Assembly: GCF_000372725.1 (NCBI RefSeq)
Contig: NW_005199159.1
Location: forward strand, 3,011-67,010
Direction of reading: 5' to 3'
Length of the DNA: 64,000 bases
From: Emiliania huxleyi CCMP1516
Lineage: Eukaryota; Haptophyta; Isochrysidales; Noelaerhabdaceae
In this document: in pieces, positions 10,167 to 19,751 of the stretch
Layout of the letters: every line of letters begins with the position of its first letter
How positions within the stretch are numbered: the first letter of the stretch is position 1
The notes under the pieces: model-generated
The model's input: only the letters and a program-made list of their open reading frames with translations
What the model was told of the DNA's origin: nothing
The model's database searches: none
Made by a program: the position numbers and the translations under genes

Positions 10167-10592
10167 TCAAGGAGCAGCACCGGGTGGAGGCAGCAGCGAC
10201 TCCGACGGCGAGCGCAGCGCCGCGCGGAGCGACGCGAGCGCCGGGCTCTCGAGGCGGCGAGCCGCCTCGGCGTTGCCGTTGGCGTGCACGACCAGCGGCT
10301 GCTGCTCGGGCGCGCCAGCCGCGGCGCGGTAGTGCACGCGCAGCGAGCCGTTCTGCAAGACGCGGAGGCGCGCCTCCGAGCGGTTCGTGAGCGCAAGACG
10401 TGCAGACAGGGTTGCCAGGTGAGAGCGAATGGCGCGGTTCACGCCTCGCACAACAGAGAGAGAGATGCGCTCTGCTTGGTGGGACATAAAAGAGAGCGAG
10501 TACTTGGGCGAGTAGGCCGTGCGGTCGACGCTGCCGCGCGCGACTTTGCGCGCGAGGCGGCGCAGAGCTTGAGTGTGCGTGGTTGAGACCAC
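10167..10592 (-). CDS. hypothetical protein
   Basis: Not recognised. The frame of 141 codons has balanced composition (SLSFMSHQAERISLSVVRGV; LRVLQNGSLRVHYRAAAGAP) unlike shadow frames of GC-rich DNA. The first codon of the open frame, 10592, is a non-ATG triplet region; an upstream exon is possible. The open sequence continues past the stop in another frame (SVATLGELAEEARSSDACRR, about 10160-10060), suggesting an intron near 10165-10195 that I could not define. Its 5' end abuts the TIR element that begins at 10599. Confidence 0.35.
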   Translation of the reverse strand: MVSTTHTQALRRLARKVARGSVDRTAYSPKYSLSFMSHQAERISLSVVRGVNRAIRSHLATLSARLALTNRSEARLRVLQNGSLRVHYRAAAGAPEQQPLVVHANGNAEAARRLESPALASLRAALRSPSESLLPPPGAAP

Positions 10593-10598
10593 ATTGCG

Positions 10599-10973
10599 AT
10601 TCGTCCCTGTCTCACTCTCAGCGTCTCAGCGTGTCTCAATAGATCCATCACTCCGTCTCACTTCCGTCTCACTGCAGTCTCTTACTGCCTTCTCGTCCGT
10701 CTCAGCGCGGCAGGCTCCCGAGAGTGCCCGAGAGCGCCCGAGAGCGCCCGGGAGTGCCCGAGAGTGCCCGAGAGTGCCCAGATTGCCCGAGAGTACCCGT
10801 GCAACGTCGTGATGTGGTCGGGGCAGTGGGAGGCGCCCGAGAATACCCGATTGCCCGAGGTTGCGTGCTTGGGCTCCTGCCACTGCCCCGAGGCGACCAC
10901 TGCACATCAGACCACATATCACGAGGAAACTATTGAGACACGATGGGACGCTGAGAGTGAGACAGGGACGAAT
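10599..10973. mobile_element. 375 bp TIR element with 44 bp inverted ends
   Basis: Left arm 10599-10642 (ATTCGTCCCTGTCTCACTCT...) and right arm 10930-10973 are inverted copies over 44 bp with 2 mismatches. No coding capacity. The core contains a 10 bp repeat array (10712-10795). No convincing target duplication was found, so the exact ends could be a few bases further out; a related GAGACGAAT motif lies just outside on the right (about 10985-10993). Confidence 0.7.
10708..10860. repeat. decamer array (CCCGAGAGTG)n
   Basis: About eight tandem 10-mers of the form CCCGAGAGTG / CCCGAGAGCG, then two scattered copies near 10838-10857. The array is in the core of the 44 bp TIR element. Its period equals that of the unrelated array in the transposon at 3170-4142. 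Confidence 0.8.
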
Positions 10974-11149
10974 TCACGTGAGACTGAGACGAATCCCCAA
11001 AATTTCCGTTCTTGCTCGCCTTCCCTGGGACCCCGAGTTGCGTGACTGTCTCTGTGCGATTTCGGGCCCGGGGCTGTGCGTTATGAACATGGTTACTCGA
11101 GTATGAAGACGCCGTTGCGAAGTGCAAAGGCCGCGCTGTCAAAGCTCAA

Positions 11150-12223
11150 ATGGCGTCCACACGCTGCGAAATCAACCCTCAGGCAAACGTGCTCATCTAC
11201 GACGACACGAGAAATGACAGCTTCACCGCGTGGGAGAGACAGTTCTGGGCGTGGTGGTCGTCGGAGGACGCCTCCGTGCGGCCACAGCTGGTCACTGCGC
11301 TCGAGCTGCGTGCCTGCCGCCTCGACGATTACGGCGCACTCCACACGTGGGTCCATCCCGCGACAGGCAGCGCGAGTCAGAGCCTCGACGATGCTACGCG
11401 GCGAAGCGTGTTGGGGCTAGCTGCGCGCGGCGCGCTGTTTGTCGGATCATTTGACAGCGCGGCGCTCCTCGGCCTCTTCGACGCGCCGCTGGAGCGTCCT
11501 TCCGACCTCGCGGGGCTTGCGGCGAACGGCAGCAGCACGGTGAGGCTGACACCTACTCGGGTGCCAAGCGAGGAGCGGCGCGCTGTCTACCTCGGTGGGG
11601 CCACGCTCGACGGCGAGGAGCAGGCAGGGGGGCAGGCGACCGCCCCTCCACCTCTGCCCCCGGGCGGGTCTGTGGCCGCCATCTTCTCCGGCCTGTCGAG
11701 GGCGCTGCCCGCCGTCGTGCGGGTGCGGCCTCCGGAAGGAGCCGCGCACCTGCTCTGCTCGTCGGTCCTCCTGACGGCGAGGCCGAGGGACGGCTCGGAC
11801 TCCCTGCTGGGTCTCGTGGACGCAAGCAAGAACTACGAGCTCCGCCGCGCCCTGATCGCAGCGGAGCTCACGCACGGCGCGGCGGAGCGGCAGAAGGCGG
11901 CGGTGCTCACCTTTGTTACCGGCTCGCTCGGCCTCGTCGCGGCGGCGATCCTCCTCCTCCTCCTCACGCCCCTCCTCTGCCGCCTCTGCCGCCGCGGGCC
12001 GCCCTGCCCTCGCGCCGGCGATCCGCCACCGCGGCGTGGCAGCGGGAGCAAACTCGTCTGCAAAAGAGTCTCTCTCTTTCTTTTGCGGATAGGCGCAGCC
12101 AAGGGCGCACCGGCGCGCGGGGCATCTCCGGCGCTGGCGCGGCTGCGCCGCTGGGTCTCGTCCACTGCGGTCTCTGCGCGCTCCAACGCCACACTCCCAA
12201 AGAGTCCCGCTCCTCCATCATGA
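11150..12223 (+). CDS. hypothetical single-pass membrane protein
   Basis: 357 codons, intronless, not assigned to a family. The N-terminal part (about 255 residues) is soluble and mixed in composition (FTAWERQFWAWWSSEDASVR; LGLAARGALFVGSFDSAALL). One strong transmembrane segment follows at residues about 262-283 (FVTGSLGLVAAAILLLLLTP), then a Cys/Arg-rich juxtamembrane stretch (LLCRLCRRGPPCP) and a basic tail. The start ATG at 11150 follows a region without similar composition. The topology suggests a luminal or extracellular N-terminal domain and a short basic cytosolic tail, but no signal peptide is seen, so exons may be missing at the 5' end. Confidence 0.5.
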   Translation: MASTRCEINPQANVLIYDDTRNDSFTAWERQFWAWWSSEDASVRPQLVTALELRACRLDDYGALHTWVHPATGSASQSLDDATRRSVLGLAARGALFVGSFDSAALLGLFDAPLERPSDLAGLAANGSSTVRLTPTRVPSEERRAVYLGGATLDGEEQAGGQATAPPPLPPGGSVAAIFSGLSRALPAVVRVRPPEGAAHLLCSSVLLTARPRDGSDSLLGLVDASKNYELRRALIAAELTHGAAERQKAAVLTFVTGSLGLVAAAILLLLLTPLLCRLCRRGPPCPRAGDPPPRRGSGSKLVCKRVSLFLLRIGAAKGAPARGASPALARLRRWVSSTAVSARSNATLPKSPAPPS

Positions 12224-12321
12224 GCGCGCGGGCTGCGTTGGGTTTAGGCACCGACGCCTCTGATCATGAGCCCCGTGGAGCGGGTCGACTCGACCGCGGA
12301 GCTCACATCGTCCGCGTGACC

Positions 12322-12368
12322 TCATGGCTTTACCTCATGGCTTTACCTCATGGCTTTACCTCATGGCT
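12322..12368. repeat. 15 bp tandem repeat (CTCATGGCTTTACCT)
   Basis: Three full copies and a partial fourth, just downstream of the membrane-protein gene. The copies are perfect, indicating recent origin. Confidence 0.85.
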
Positions 12369-12715
12369 CGAACCGCGCGCGCCGGCGCGCCGCTGCGGTC
12401 GGTTGGTCGTGGCCGAGATCCTCATCCTGGCCGAAGTCATTGTGCCGAAGTAGGAGCTAGAGTAGGAGTCAGACAGCGCAGCAGAGGAGAGACGCACGGC
12501 TCCCTCTCTCTTTCGGGGCACTGGCCTTTGCCCACTTTCTTCCTTGTGCTACTTATTTTTAACGAGTCAGAGACAGACGAGAGAGCCTGAGAGGGTGGTG
12601 TGGCGGCGGTCGGTTGTGTGTGGTCGGTCGTGCTCGGTCTACCCGCTCTCTCTCTCTCGTCAACTTCAAGTTCATTCATTCAGTGCGAAAAAGAAATCAA
12701 GCGAGCTTGGTCAGC

Positions 12716-12797
12716 TTGCTGTCTGTGGGCCCGAGAGCGATATGCCATGTGCGCCTTGCGTTTGTTTCATTACATCGAGGTTAGGTTAGGGGTATGG
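12716..12797 (+). repeat. dispersed repeat, copy 1 (pair with 42738-42819)
   Basis: Starts GCTGTCTGTGGGCCCGAGAG, runs through GCGATATGCCATGT and ends near CATCGAGGTTAGG. The same order of motifs recurs in direct orientation at 42738-42819 with small indels (an extra GGCCC in the second copy). No coding capacity. It lies in the 680 bp gap upstream of the glycosyltransferase gene; nothing else is supported in that gap. Confidence 0.75.
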
Positions 12798-12903
12798 GTG
12801 GACGCGGGACAGAATGAAATGATCGAAGGCTCGCTCAAAAAGAAAATCATCGTGCGCAGGTTGGTCACTGGCCCCTACTTGCTGCCATGAGCGAGCAGCG
12901 CAC

Positions 12904-14141
12904 ATGTGTGCTGCCATGAGCGAGCAGGGGCTGTGCCCGGAGCGGGCCCCGGTGGCCAGGCGGCGCTCTGCTCGGCGCGCCTCGCGGGCCGCCCACGCGG
13001 CGCCTCATGTCACCCAGGCGTCGGTGGACGCTGCGGCTTCAGTCGCAGCTGACCGTATTGCGGGAAACCGCCGGTCCGAACCCACGCATGACGGTGCCGT
13101 TCGCAGCCGCTACGGCTCCCCTCCCGTCTGGGCCGAGGTTGCGTCGGGCTCCAGTGCTCGTGCCCACGCGCAGCGCATCGGGCGGGAGGCGATCGAAGGG
13201 GAGCGCGTGGGCGGCGGCGGCAGACGGCACGCCGTAAGGGAAGGGGAGCCGCAACGGCGCAGCGGCAGCGGGCAGACGGTGGCGTCAGCGTCTCAAGCAG
13301 AGGAGCTGCGGGTGACCGCGTCACTTGGCATGACGCCGCAGTACGCGGCCGAGCCCGGCGCGGCTGCACGCCAGCAGCGCTCGCTGCGACGCGCGGCGGT
13401 GGCGGCGGCGGCGGCGGCGGTCTCGCACCCACCCGGCCTGTCGCGTAGCCGGGACACGGCCGCCTCGGAGGGCTTCTGCAGTGATCGCGCGGCGGGGGTC
13501 TCCTCTGCTGGCAGCGAAGGCGTCGCCACGGCACCCTGCGCTGGCGCGGGCGAGGAGCTTGCTGCTGCGCCCGACTATGCGACGCACCGGATGGCGGCAA
13601 TCGCGTCGGCGCTGGCGCAGGGGGGCGGTGGGTCGGCGGCGCTGCAGCAGGAGCTGCAGCACGCGCTCGCGTGGCAGGCGACGCGCGGCCAGTACCCTCC
13701 CCCGCCGGCCATCTTCGGCCATGCCTCCGGGGTAGCTGTACCTGGAGGGCTGGCTGTGCCTGGAGGGCTAGCTGTGCCTGGAGGGCTAGCTGTGCCTGGA
13801 GGGCTAGCTGTGCCTGGAGGGCTGGTGTCTCCAGTGCCTCCGGGGGGCGCGCCGCTCGGCGTGCCGGGGGTGGGCGGGGAGGTCTACGCCCTGGGGGAGG
13901 GGCACCTCCGCCCGCTCGGCCCCCGCGCCCTCGCCCCCGCCGGCCTGCCTCCCACCGCAGACAGCAGCCTCCTTGCCTCCTTCCCGGCGCCGCTGCTCGT
14001 GCCGCAGCTCGCGCAGGCGCAGCTCACGCAGGCGCAGCTCGCCTACCCCGACGGCGGCGTGGCCGGAGGCCTGCTCTACGCTGGCAGCGGTGCGTCGCTC
14101 GGTGCGCCGCCATCGCTTTGCCCCCCCCCACCACCACCACC

Positions 14142-14213
<72 letters not shown>

Positions 14214-16085
14214 CCCCCCTTTCCCCTCCACCACGCCAGGAGTGCCTCCCCCGACGGTGAGTCAGCTCGCGAGCCCAGTCGTGTACGGCTTCGCGCCGCC
14301 CGCGCCGGTCGTGTACGGAGTCTTGGCGATGCAGCCCGCAGCGGCACTCTTCCTCGCGCCCGACGTCGCCGGCCACTCCCTCTCCGCCATGCAGCGCCCT
14401 CCCGCGCACGGCCTCGCCGGTGCGCCGTACCCCGAACCGTACCCCGGGCTGGCCGAGCACTCGCCGCTGCCGCAGATGGTGCCAGTGCACGCGAGCCACG
14501 CCGGCCTCGCCCCCGCCGCCGGCCTCGCCCCCGCCTCCGTGCCGCACGCTATCCGCTCCGCCTCTCCGCTCTCCGCCTCTCCGCTCTCCGCCTGTCCGCT
14601 CTCCGCCTCGCCGCTCTCCGCCTCTCCGCTCTCCGCCTTCCACTACCCGCCTCGCCACGCGGCGGCGTCCCCGCCGCTGCCGCCGCTGCCGCCGCTGCAG
14701 AACGCCAACCGCGCCCGCGCCGTCGGCGATCGCGCCGGCCGCATCTTCTCGACGCAAAAGACCGCCTACTACATGGAGCCGGGCGACCCCAACCCCGTCC
14801 TCATCCTGCCGCCGGAGCGCGACGCGCTCGAGCCGCCCGCCGCCGCCGCCGCCGCGCCCTCGCCGATGGGCGGCGACGCGGCGGCGGCGCTCGGCGCGTC
14901 CTTCGGCGTCTCGCTCGCGGTCGTCTCGATGATCAAGCAGCCCGCCAACTTCGAGACGTGGCTCAGGCCGAGACACTGCCTGGACACTTCTCACACACCT
15001 CCTGCACACCGCCTCGACACCTCCTGCACGCTGAGGCGTGGCTCCGGCGCCCCACGCCTTGCGCCCGCTCCGCCGCAGCTTCCACCGCGACTCGCTAACC
15101 CTAACCCTAACCCTAACCGCAGCTTCCACCGCGACTCGCTAACCCTAACCCTAACCCTAACCGCAGGTACCACCGCGACTCGCTGGGCGTGACCCGCTTC
15201 TACTTGCGCGTCGAGGACACGCCGTCGCTGGAGGCGCTGCTCTCGTCGCCGCGCTGGGCGGGCTTGGTCGAGGCCGAGTTCCACTCGCGCGGGGAGCGAG
15301 ACTACTTCGAGCAGATGGACCGCCAGTCGGGCCACATCGCCTCGGTCATCCCGCGCGCGCGCGCAGCGGGCCTCACGCACCTCCTGCACATCGACGACGA
15401 CGAGCTCGTCTACTGCGCCGCCGGGCTGCCGCCGCTCTTCCGCCTGCTGTCGGCGGCGGGCGTCGAGCGGCCGAACGTGCACATGCAAAACGTCGAGGCG
15501 CTGCTGCCCGCGCCGGACTGCGACAACCCCTTCGCCGCCGTCCGCTCCTTCCGCCACTTCCCGACGCAGTATTGCTCGTACACCAACGGAAAGTCGTTTG
15601 GCGTGCTCGCCGCCGCAGGCCTGCGCTCGCACGGTCCGCACCACTTCCGCTCCGCCGCGACGTGCGGCGGCGGCGGCGCTGGCTCGCTCGACCTGCCTGC
15701 GGGCGTGGCGGTGGTGCTGCACTACGAGAGCGCGACGTATGCAAAGTGGCGCACAAAGTACCTCGAGCTCGCGCGGCGGCACGGCGATGCGCCCGAGGTG
15801 CTCTCGCGTGTGCCCTTCGCCTTTTACCGCCAGTCGCTCTCGAGCGCGCGCAAGCTGCTGCACGCCGAGGCCGAGGTGCGGCTGCGCACGCCGGCAGCGG
15901 CCGAGCGGATGCGCGCCGCCGAGGAGGGCGCGGTGCGGCTGTGGTCAAAGTGGAAGGTCGAGCCGGAGGGGCTGCCGCCGCCGCCGCCGCCCGGCGAGAC
16001 GCCTCTCGTCCTCCCGCAGGGCATCACGAGGCTCTCGCCCGGCGGCGTGACGGCCTCGCCGGGCCGAGCGGCGCCCGATGGGTAG
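12904..16085 (+). CDS. GT92-like (DUF23-like) glycosyltransferase with long disordered N-terminus
   Basis: Proposed exons 12904-14089, 14240-14966 and 15167-16085 are phase-consistent and give about 943 aa. The first 640 residues are low complexity, including six VPGGLA-type hexapeptides (18 bp repeat at 13730-13822) and SPLSA repeats. The catalytic part starts with NFETWLR joined across the intron to YHRDSLGVTRFYLRVEDTPS, the W..YH...GV..FYL signature of GT92/DUF23 enzymes. THLLHIDDDELVYC supplies the DxD motif for a metal-bound sugar nucleotide; TQYCSYTNGKSFGV and ALVVLHYES-like segments follow. No signal anchor is evident in the chosen N-terminus. The second intron is GC-AG and contains telomeric repeats. 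The first intron (150 nt, with a CA microsatellite) is a multiple of three and open, so retention cannot be excluded. Confidence 0.65.
13730..13822 (+). repeat. 18 bp coding repeat (VPGGLA)
   Basis: Five to six tandem copies of GTGCCTGGAGGGCTAGCT, in frame in the disordered N-terminal region of the glycosyltransferase. Confidence 0.85.
14144..14208 (+). repeat. (CA)n microsatellite in an intron
   Basis: About 32 uninterrupted CA units within the proposed 14090-14239 intron (GTGCGTCG...GCCAG). The frame stays open through it as a His-Thr run, which is probably not translated. Confidence 0.9.
14967..15166 (+). repeat. GC-AG intron carrying exon copies and telomeric (CCCTAA)n repeats
   Basis: A 200 nt intron of the glycosyltransferase gene. 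Its 3' part is a perfect tandem of a 44 bp unit (about 15073-15116 and 15117-15160): CCGCAGCTTCCACCGCGACT, CGCT, then AACCCTAACCCTAACCCTAA. The next sequence is the true exon start, CCGCAG|GTACCACCGCGACT, so each unit is an imperfect copy of the intron-exon junction plus three CCCTAA repeats. Confidence 0.85.
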
Positions 16086-16139
16086 CCCTGGAGACGCGCC
16101 TTGCTTCCGCCCCGCTGCGCCAGCCGGAGTGGCGAGGCA

Positions 16140-16330
16140 GGGCGGTGCGCGGGGGAGGGAGGGGGAGAGAGAGAGAAGCAAGCGAGAGAGCGCGCAAGAG
16201 AAGGAGCAGAGCAGAGGAGAGCAGAGGAGAGGAGAGGAGAGGAGAGGAGAGGAGCAGAGCAGAGCAGCAGAGCAGAGGAGAGCAGAGGAGTAGAGCAGAG
16301 GGGAGCAGAGGAGTAGAGCTCGAGGAGTAG
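16140..16330. repeat. purine-rich GAGAGGAGCAGA repeat tract
   Basis: An interspersed (GAGAG)n / (GAGCAGA)n tract immediately 3' of the glycosyltransferase stop. Strong purine/pyrimidine strand asymmetry over 190 bp could form triplex-type structure. No gene is supported between here and 16591. Confidence 0.8.
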
Positions 16331-16591
16331 AGCGGACGGGACACTGTTGAGGCGATCGTTGCGGCCCCCGCCGTAGGTTGTGCCCGCATGGTTGTGCCGC
16401 ACCAGCTCGCCCTAGAGTGTAGAGAATCGTAGGAATGTGCTGTGTGTGTGCTGTTTAGACTAAGCTTATAACACTCTATATCAGGGGACAGGTCACTTCG
16501 CGGCCTCAGCGCGACCGCTCTGACGATTTTTTGTGCAGAACGTGTGCGGTCTCTCTGCGGAGTGGAGAGGAGAGCCCGGCGGGCCCCGAAG

Positions 16592-16987
16592 CTACTTCAT
16601 CCGCGAGTACGATCCCTGCCTGACCATGTCACCGAGACTGCCGAGGAGGGAGATTAGGCCGACGGCCATATTCACGGCACCCACGCACACGCCGAACGTG
16701 CCGGCGAAAGCAAAGTTGCAAAAGCACGCCAGACCAATGTGGGCGACGGCGGGCGGCGGTGAAGCTGAGGCCCAGATGCCAAGGAAGAGAGGCCCCCAGA
16801 TGTCCAGGCAGGCGCTCGGCTCGAGCGGAAAGGCTGAAAGGAAAGCTGGATTGCACGAGCTGGACAGATCACCACAATCCAGCTTGGGCATTTCGAGCTG
16901 GTTGACCGTAGGCCATGCATGGATGAGCCCGACAGCGATCGTGCCGACAGCGCCGACGGCAGAGAGCGATCGCGTGGCGTCGCTCAT
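16592..16987 (-). CDS. small multi-pass membrane protein, unknown function
   Basis: Intronless, 131 aa from ATG 16987 (MSDATRSLSAVGAVGTIAVG). Three to four hydrophobic segments: LSAVGAVGTIAVGLIHAW, CLDIWGPLFLGIWASA, and a longer HIGLACFCNFAFAGTFGVCV-GAVNMAVGLISLL block. A loop with paired cysteines (LDCGDLSSSCNP) is probably luminal. The C-terminus is short and basic (GSYSRMK). The size and layout recall the small four-helix proteins common in marine algae, but no family is recognised. The open frame extends upstream of 16987; the chosen start gives the best N-terminal helix. Confidence 0.5.
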   Translation of the reverse strand: MSDATRSLSAVGAVGTIAVGLIHAWPTVNQLEMPKLDCGDLSSSCNPAFLSAFPLEPSACLDIWGPLFLGIWASASPPPAVAHIGLACFCNFAFAGTFGVCVGAVNMAVGLISLLGSLGDMVRQGSYSRMK

Positions 16988-17101
16988 CGTCGTGTGTCCA
17001 CGGCGGTTTCTGGTAGCGCTCTGAGAGCTGGCTCTGGGAGCTGCTCGCCGCCGCAGACTCTTAGTTGTCGAGCACTCCACACAAACAGGGAAGTCGGCGG
17101 C

Positions 17102-17496
17102 AAGTGTATTTTATTTTTGCTTCGGCATGCCGGGGTAGGTAGGGTAGGTCTGGGCCCTCCCGCCGGGTTTTCCCCTCTCTTCACGCTGGAATTTTCACAG
17201 CAGAAAAAGAAAATTTCGGCGAAAATCACGACGTCAACCCTCCCCAAATGGGTGATCTGATGCTTGTAGGGCTTGAGAGTGGCCTGCCATGTCACAGGAA
17301 GGACTGTGGTTGCAGGAGAGTACCACCATCCATCACTTTAGTTGGTGTAGTACCCCACCTTCACCCGTCGGTGATTTCTTTTTTAGTTTCCCATAAGTAG
17401 GGTAGGTAGGTAGGTAGCTAGGTAGGGGCAGGGCAGGGGCCGGCCCGGTTTTTGCAGAATTTCAGCATGAGGTCCGGCCAAGCAAAAATAAAATAC
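17102..17496. mobile_element. MITE, copy 1 of the family at 53785-54191
   Basis: About 395 bp closely similar end to end to 53785-54191, in direct orientation. Shared internal motifs include CAACCCTCCCCAAATGGGTG, TGATGCTTGTAGGGCTTGAG and GGTAGGTAGGTAGG. The ends are inverted copies (GTGTATTTTATTTTTGCTT on the left; the complement on the right, ending ...AATACACCT). No clear target duplication remains. Non-coding. Confidence 0.75.
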
Positions 17497-17605
17497 ACCT
17501 GGTCGAGGATATAATAATCCGTGGACCGTGGTCACACGTGTGAAGAGAAGGGCTCTCTCGGCTACGGGGCCGGCCCCAGCTTCGGCTGAGGGCTGACAAG
17601 CTGCC

Positions 17606-17660
17606 GAGCCCAAATCACTGTGAGAGTCGTGATTTCTTGTTGGTTTTCTAAAATCTCTCT
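17606..17660 (-). repeat. dispersed repeat shared with 29990-30046
   Basis: The complement contains CCAACAAGAAATCACGACT and CACAGTGATT, as at 29990-30046 (+). The two copies are about 55 bp. No other feature is supported in 17500-17800 apart from a TG run at 17665-17678. Confidence 0.6.
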
Positions 17661-17810
17661 CACGTGTGTGTGTGTGTGTGCCATCCCTCCCTTGGGTTGT
17701 CTGTTTTCTTTCTTTTCTTTCTACAACACGCGGCTGCTTTTACTTCACCCTCACCCATTTTTCATACTCACGCGCCGCGATGCATACAGAGTGTTGAAAA
17801 AAAACAGACC

Positions 17811-17880
17811 CAAGGGAGGGATGGGAGGACGGCACGCCGCCACCACACAGGGATTTTAAGGAGAGGAGTGTGGTGCTAGA
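17811..17880 (-). repeat. R1 dispersed repeat (GTGTGGTGGCGGCGTGCCGT family)
   Basis: Reverse-orientation copy with the full left extension (CACCACACTCCTCTCCTTAA...CCCT, then GTGTGGTGGCGGCGTGCCGT, CCTCCCATCCCTCCCTTGGG). It ends about 100 bp upstream of the MFS transporter start. Confidence 0.8.
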
Positions 17881-17978
17881 GGACAGAGGGGCGCGAGAAA
17901 TTCTTTTGGCTATCGCGACAGCCAGGCCACAGCCCGCTCTTCACGAGGCTGCTGGGCGCGAGGTGAGGCCGCTCGAGC

Positions 17979-19677
17979 ATGCGCCGCCTCCAGCCCGCTC
18001 TGTGGGCCCTCCTCGTCGCGGCGACCGGCTGGGTGATGGGCTCCGTGGAGCTGACGCAGGCGCTCATGACGACGGCGGGCGGGCGCTTTGAGACGGCGAG
18101 CGGGCTGCGCTCGAGCGCGTTTCTGGTCTCGTTTGGGCTGTCCAAGGCCGCGAGTAACCTGGTGGTCGGCTGGCTGGCGGACCGCGCTGGCCGCCGCACA
18201 GCCATGGCCGTCGGCTGGCTCGCCGGCGCAGCTGTCGCCCCGATGATCCACTTTGCACAGGCGTGGGAGGTGGTCGTGGCGTCGGACGTCCTGCTCGGCA
18301 TCCAGCAGTCCTTCTGCTGGTCGGCTGGCATCTTCGCCATGCTCGACCTGCTCGGGCCGAGCAGGCGCGGGCTCGCCATTGGCCTGCTCGAGACGCTCGG
18401 CTACATCGCCATCGCAGCCTCGCGCTCGGCCATCGCCGCCGCCGGAGGGTCGTGCGGCGAGGACCTCGCGCTCGGGCTCGCCGGCGGCGTGTGCGTCGCC
18501 GGCGCGCTCGTCTCCGCCGCCTGCCTGCGCGAGACAAATCGGCCGCCGCCACCCGCCGCGCCCGCAAGCCCTGCGCACGACTCCGTCCACCTGGCGGCAG
18601 ACGGCTCGGCCGGCGGCGCGAGGGGCGGATGCTGCTCGGCGAGCGCGGCGGCGCTTGCGGCGTGCTGCGTGGCGGGCTGCACGCTCAACTTCGGCACTGC
18701 CTTCGCGTGGGGCGCCATGACTCGCTGGCTCACCAGCCGAGAGTGCGGCGGCGGGACCTGCGCCGCCGCCGCCGTGTGCACTGGCGGCGGCGGCGGCGGC
18801 GGCGGCGGAGGGCTTGCGGCGAGCGTGCTCGTGGGCTACTCAGTGATCAAGGGCGCGGGGCAGCTTCCTGCGGGCGCCGCCGCGGACCGGAGGCTTCCTT
18901 GCGGCGCGGGTGCGCGCGGCCCCTCCTCCCTTCGCCAGCCGAGGGATGGCGCTGCCCTGTGAGCTGCGTGTGCGGGCGAGCTGGTAGGCGCGTGGAGCTA
19001 TGTGGTGGTCGGGCTCGGCCTCTGCTCGGCCTCGCTCGCCTGCTTCTCGCTCCTCGTCGCCCTGGACGAGCCGCCTGCCCCCCTCCCTCCCGCCAACGAG
19101 ACCGCGCCCTCGGGCGAGGAGGGGGTAGCGGAGAGGCCTCCCCCCGAGCCGTCCTGCGGGGACCCTTGCCGGAAGCTCCTCTCTAGGCGAGGAGGGGCGG
19201 GCGGAGAGGCCGCCGCTGAGCGGCGCCGCCGTCGGTGCGGCGGCGGGCCTCACCTCGCTGCTCGGCCTGGGCACCGCCCTAGCGTACGCCAACTTGCAGG
19301 CGTGCGCCGCGCCGCTCGTGCCGCCCCACCGCTCCTCCTCCGCCATCGGCGCCGTGCGGTGCGTGCGAGACTTGGGCTACGCCGTCGGAGGCGTCGCCCT
19401 CGGCGCGGTGAGCGATTTGTCGGGCCGGCCTTGGGCGGCGCCAGCCCTCGGGGCGGTGGCGGCGGCAGTGGCCGCCGCCCTGTTTGAGGGCGCGCGTGGG
19501 CGTGCGATCGCCGCCGAGAAGGCGGCGGGCGGGTTTGGGGCCACGGGATTGCGTGCCGGTGGGTCCCGCCGAGAGGCGCGAGGGCGTTGCGCGAGCGGCA
19601 GCGGCGGAGGAGACGTGAGCTTGCGAGCGGTCGGCGAGAGTACCGAGCACACAGTGAGCGTGAGGGCGGCTTTGTGA
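17979..19677 (+). CDS. major facilitator superfamily (MFS) transporter
   Basis: Three exons, 17979-18909, 18988-19113 and 19187-19677, join in frame to 515 aa. The protein has about 11-12 hydrophobic segments. The MFS signature GWLADRAGRRTAMAVGW lies between TM2 and TM3, and CVRDLGYAVGGVALGAVSDLSGR in the second half repeats the motif. A His/Ala/Gly-rich central loop separates the halves. It is probably a plasma- or organelle-membrane secondary transporter of unknown substrate. The first intron is GT-AG (78 nt). The second (73 nt) is GC-AG and introner-like. The stop is only 74 bp upstream of the next ATG (19752), so this is a tightly packed locus. Confidence 0.75.
19114..19186 (+). mobile_element. 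introner-like GC-AG intron in the MFS gene
   Basis: The intron starts GCGAGGAGGGG-GTA-GCGGAGAGGCC and the next exon starts GCGAGGAGGGG-CGG-GCGGAGAGGCC: about 26 aligned bases with only a few differences. The remaining filler runs GAGCCGTCCTGCGGGGACCC...CTCTCTAG. Using the first GC as donor and CTCTAG as acceptor gives SGEEGRAERPPLSGAAVG and keeps the frame to the stop. Confidence 0.7.
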
Positions 19678-19751
19678 ATTTGCCTTCCGGAGCGCCAAGT
19701 CGCTTCTCCGTGCACGGCTCCCAAGCGGGCTGTCGGAGGCAGAGGGAGGCG

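Noticed and set aside
12224-12903. A gene between the membrane protein and the GT92-like gene
   Set aside because: Only short frames with repeat-derived sequence (15 bp tandem, dispersed repeat); no support.
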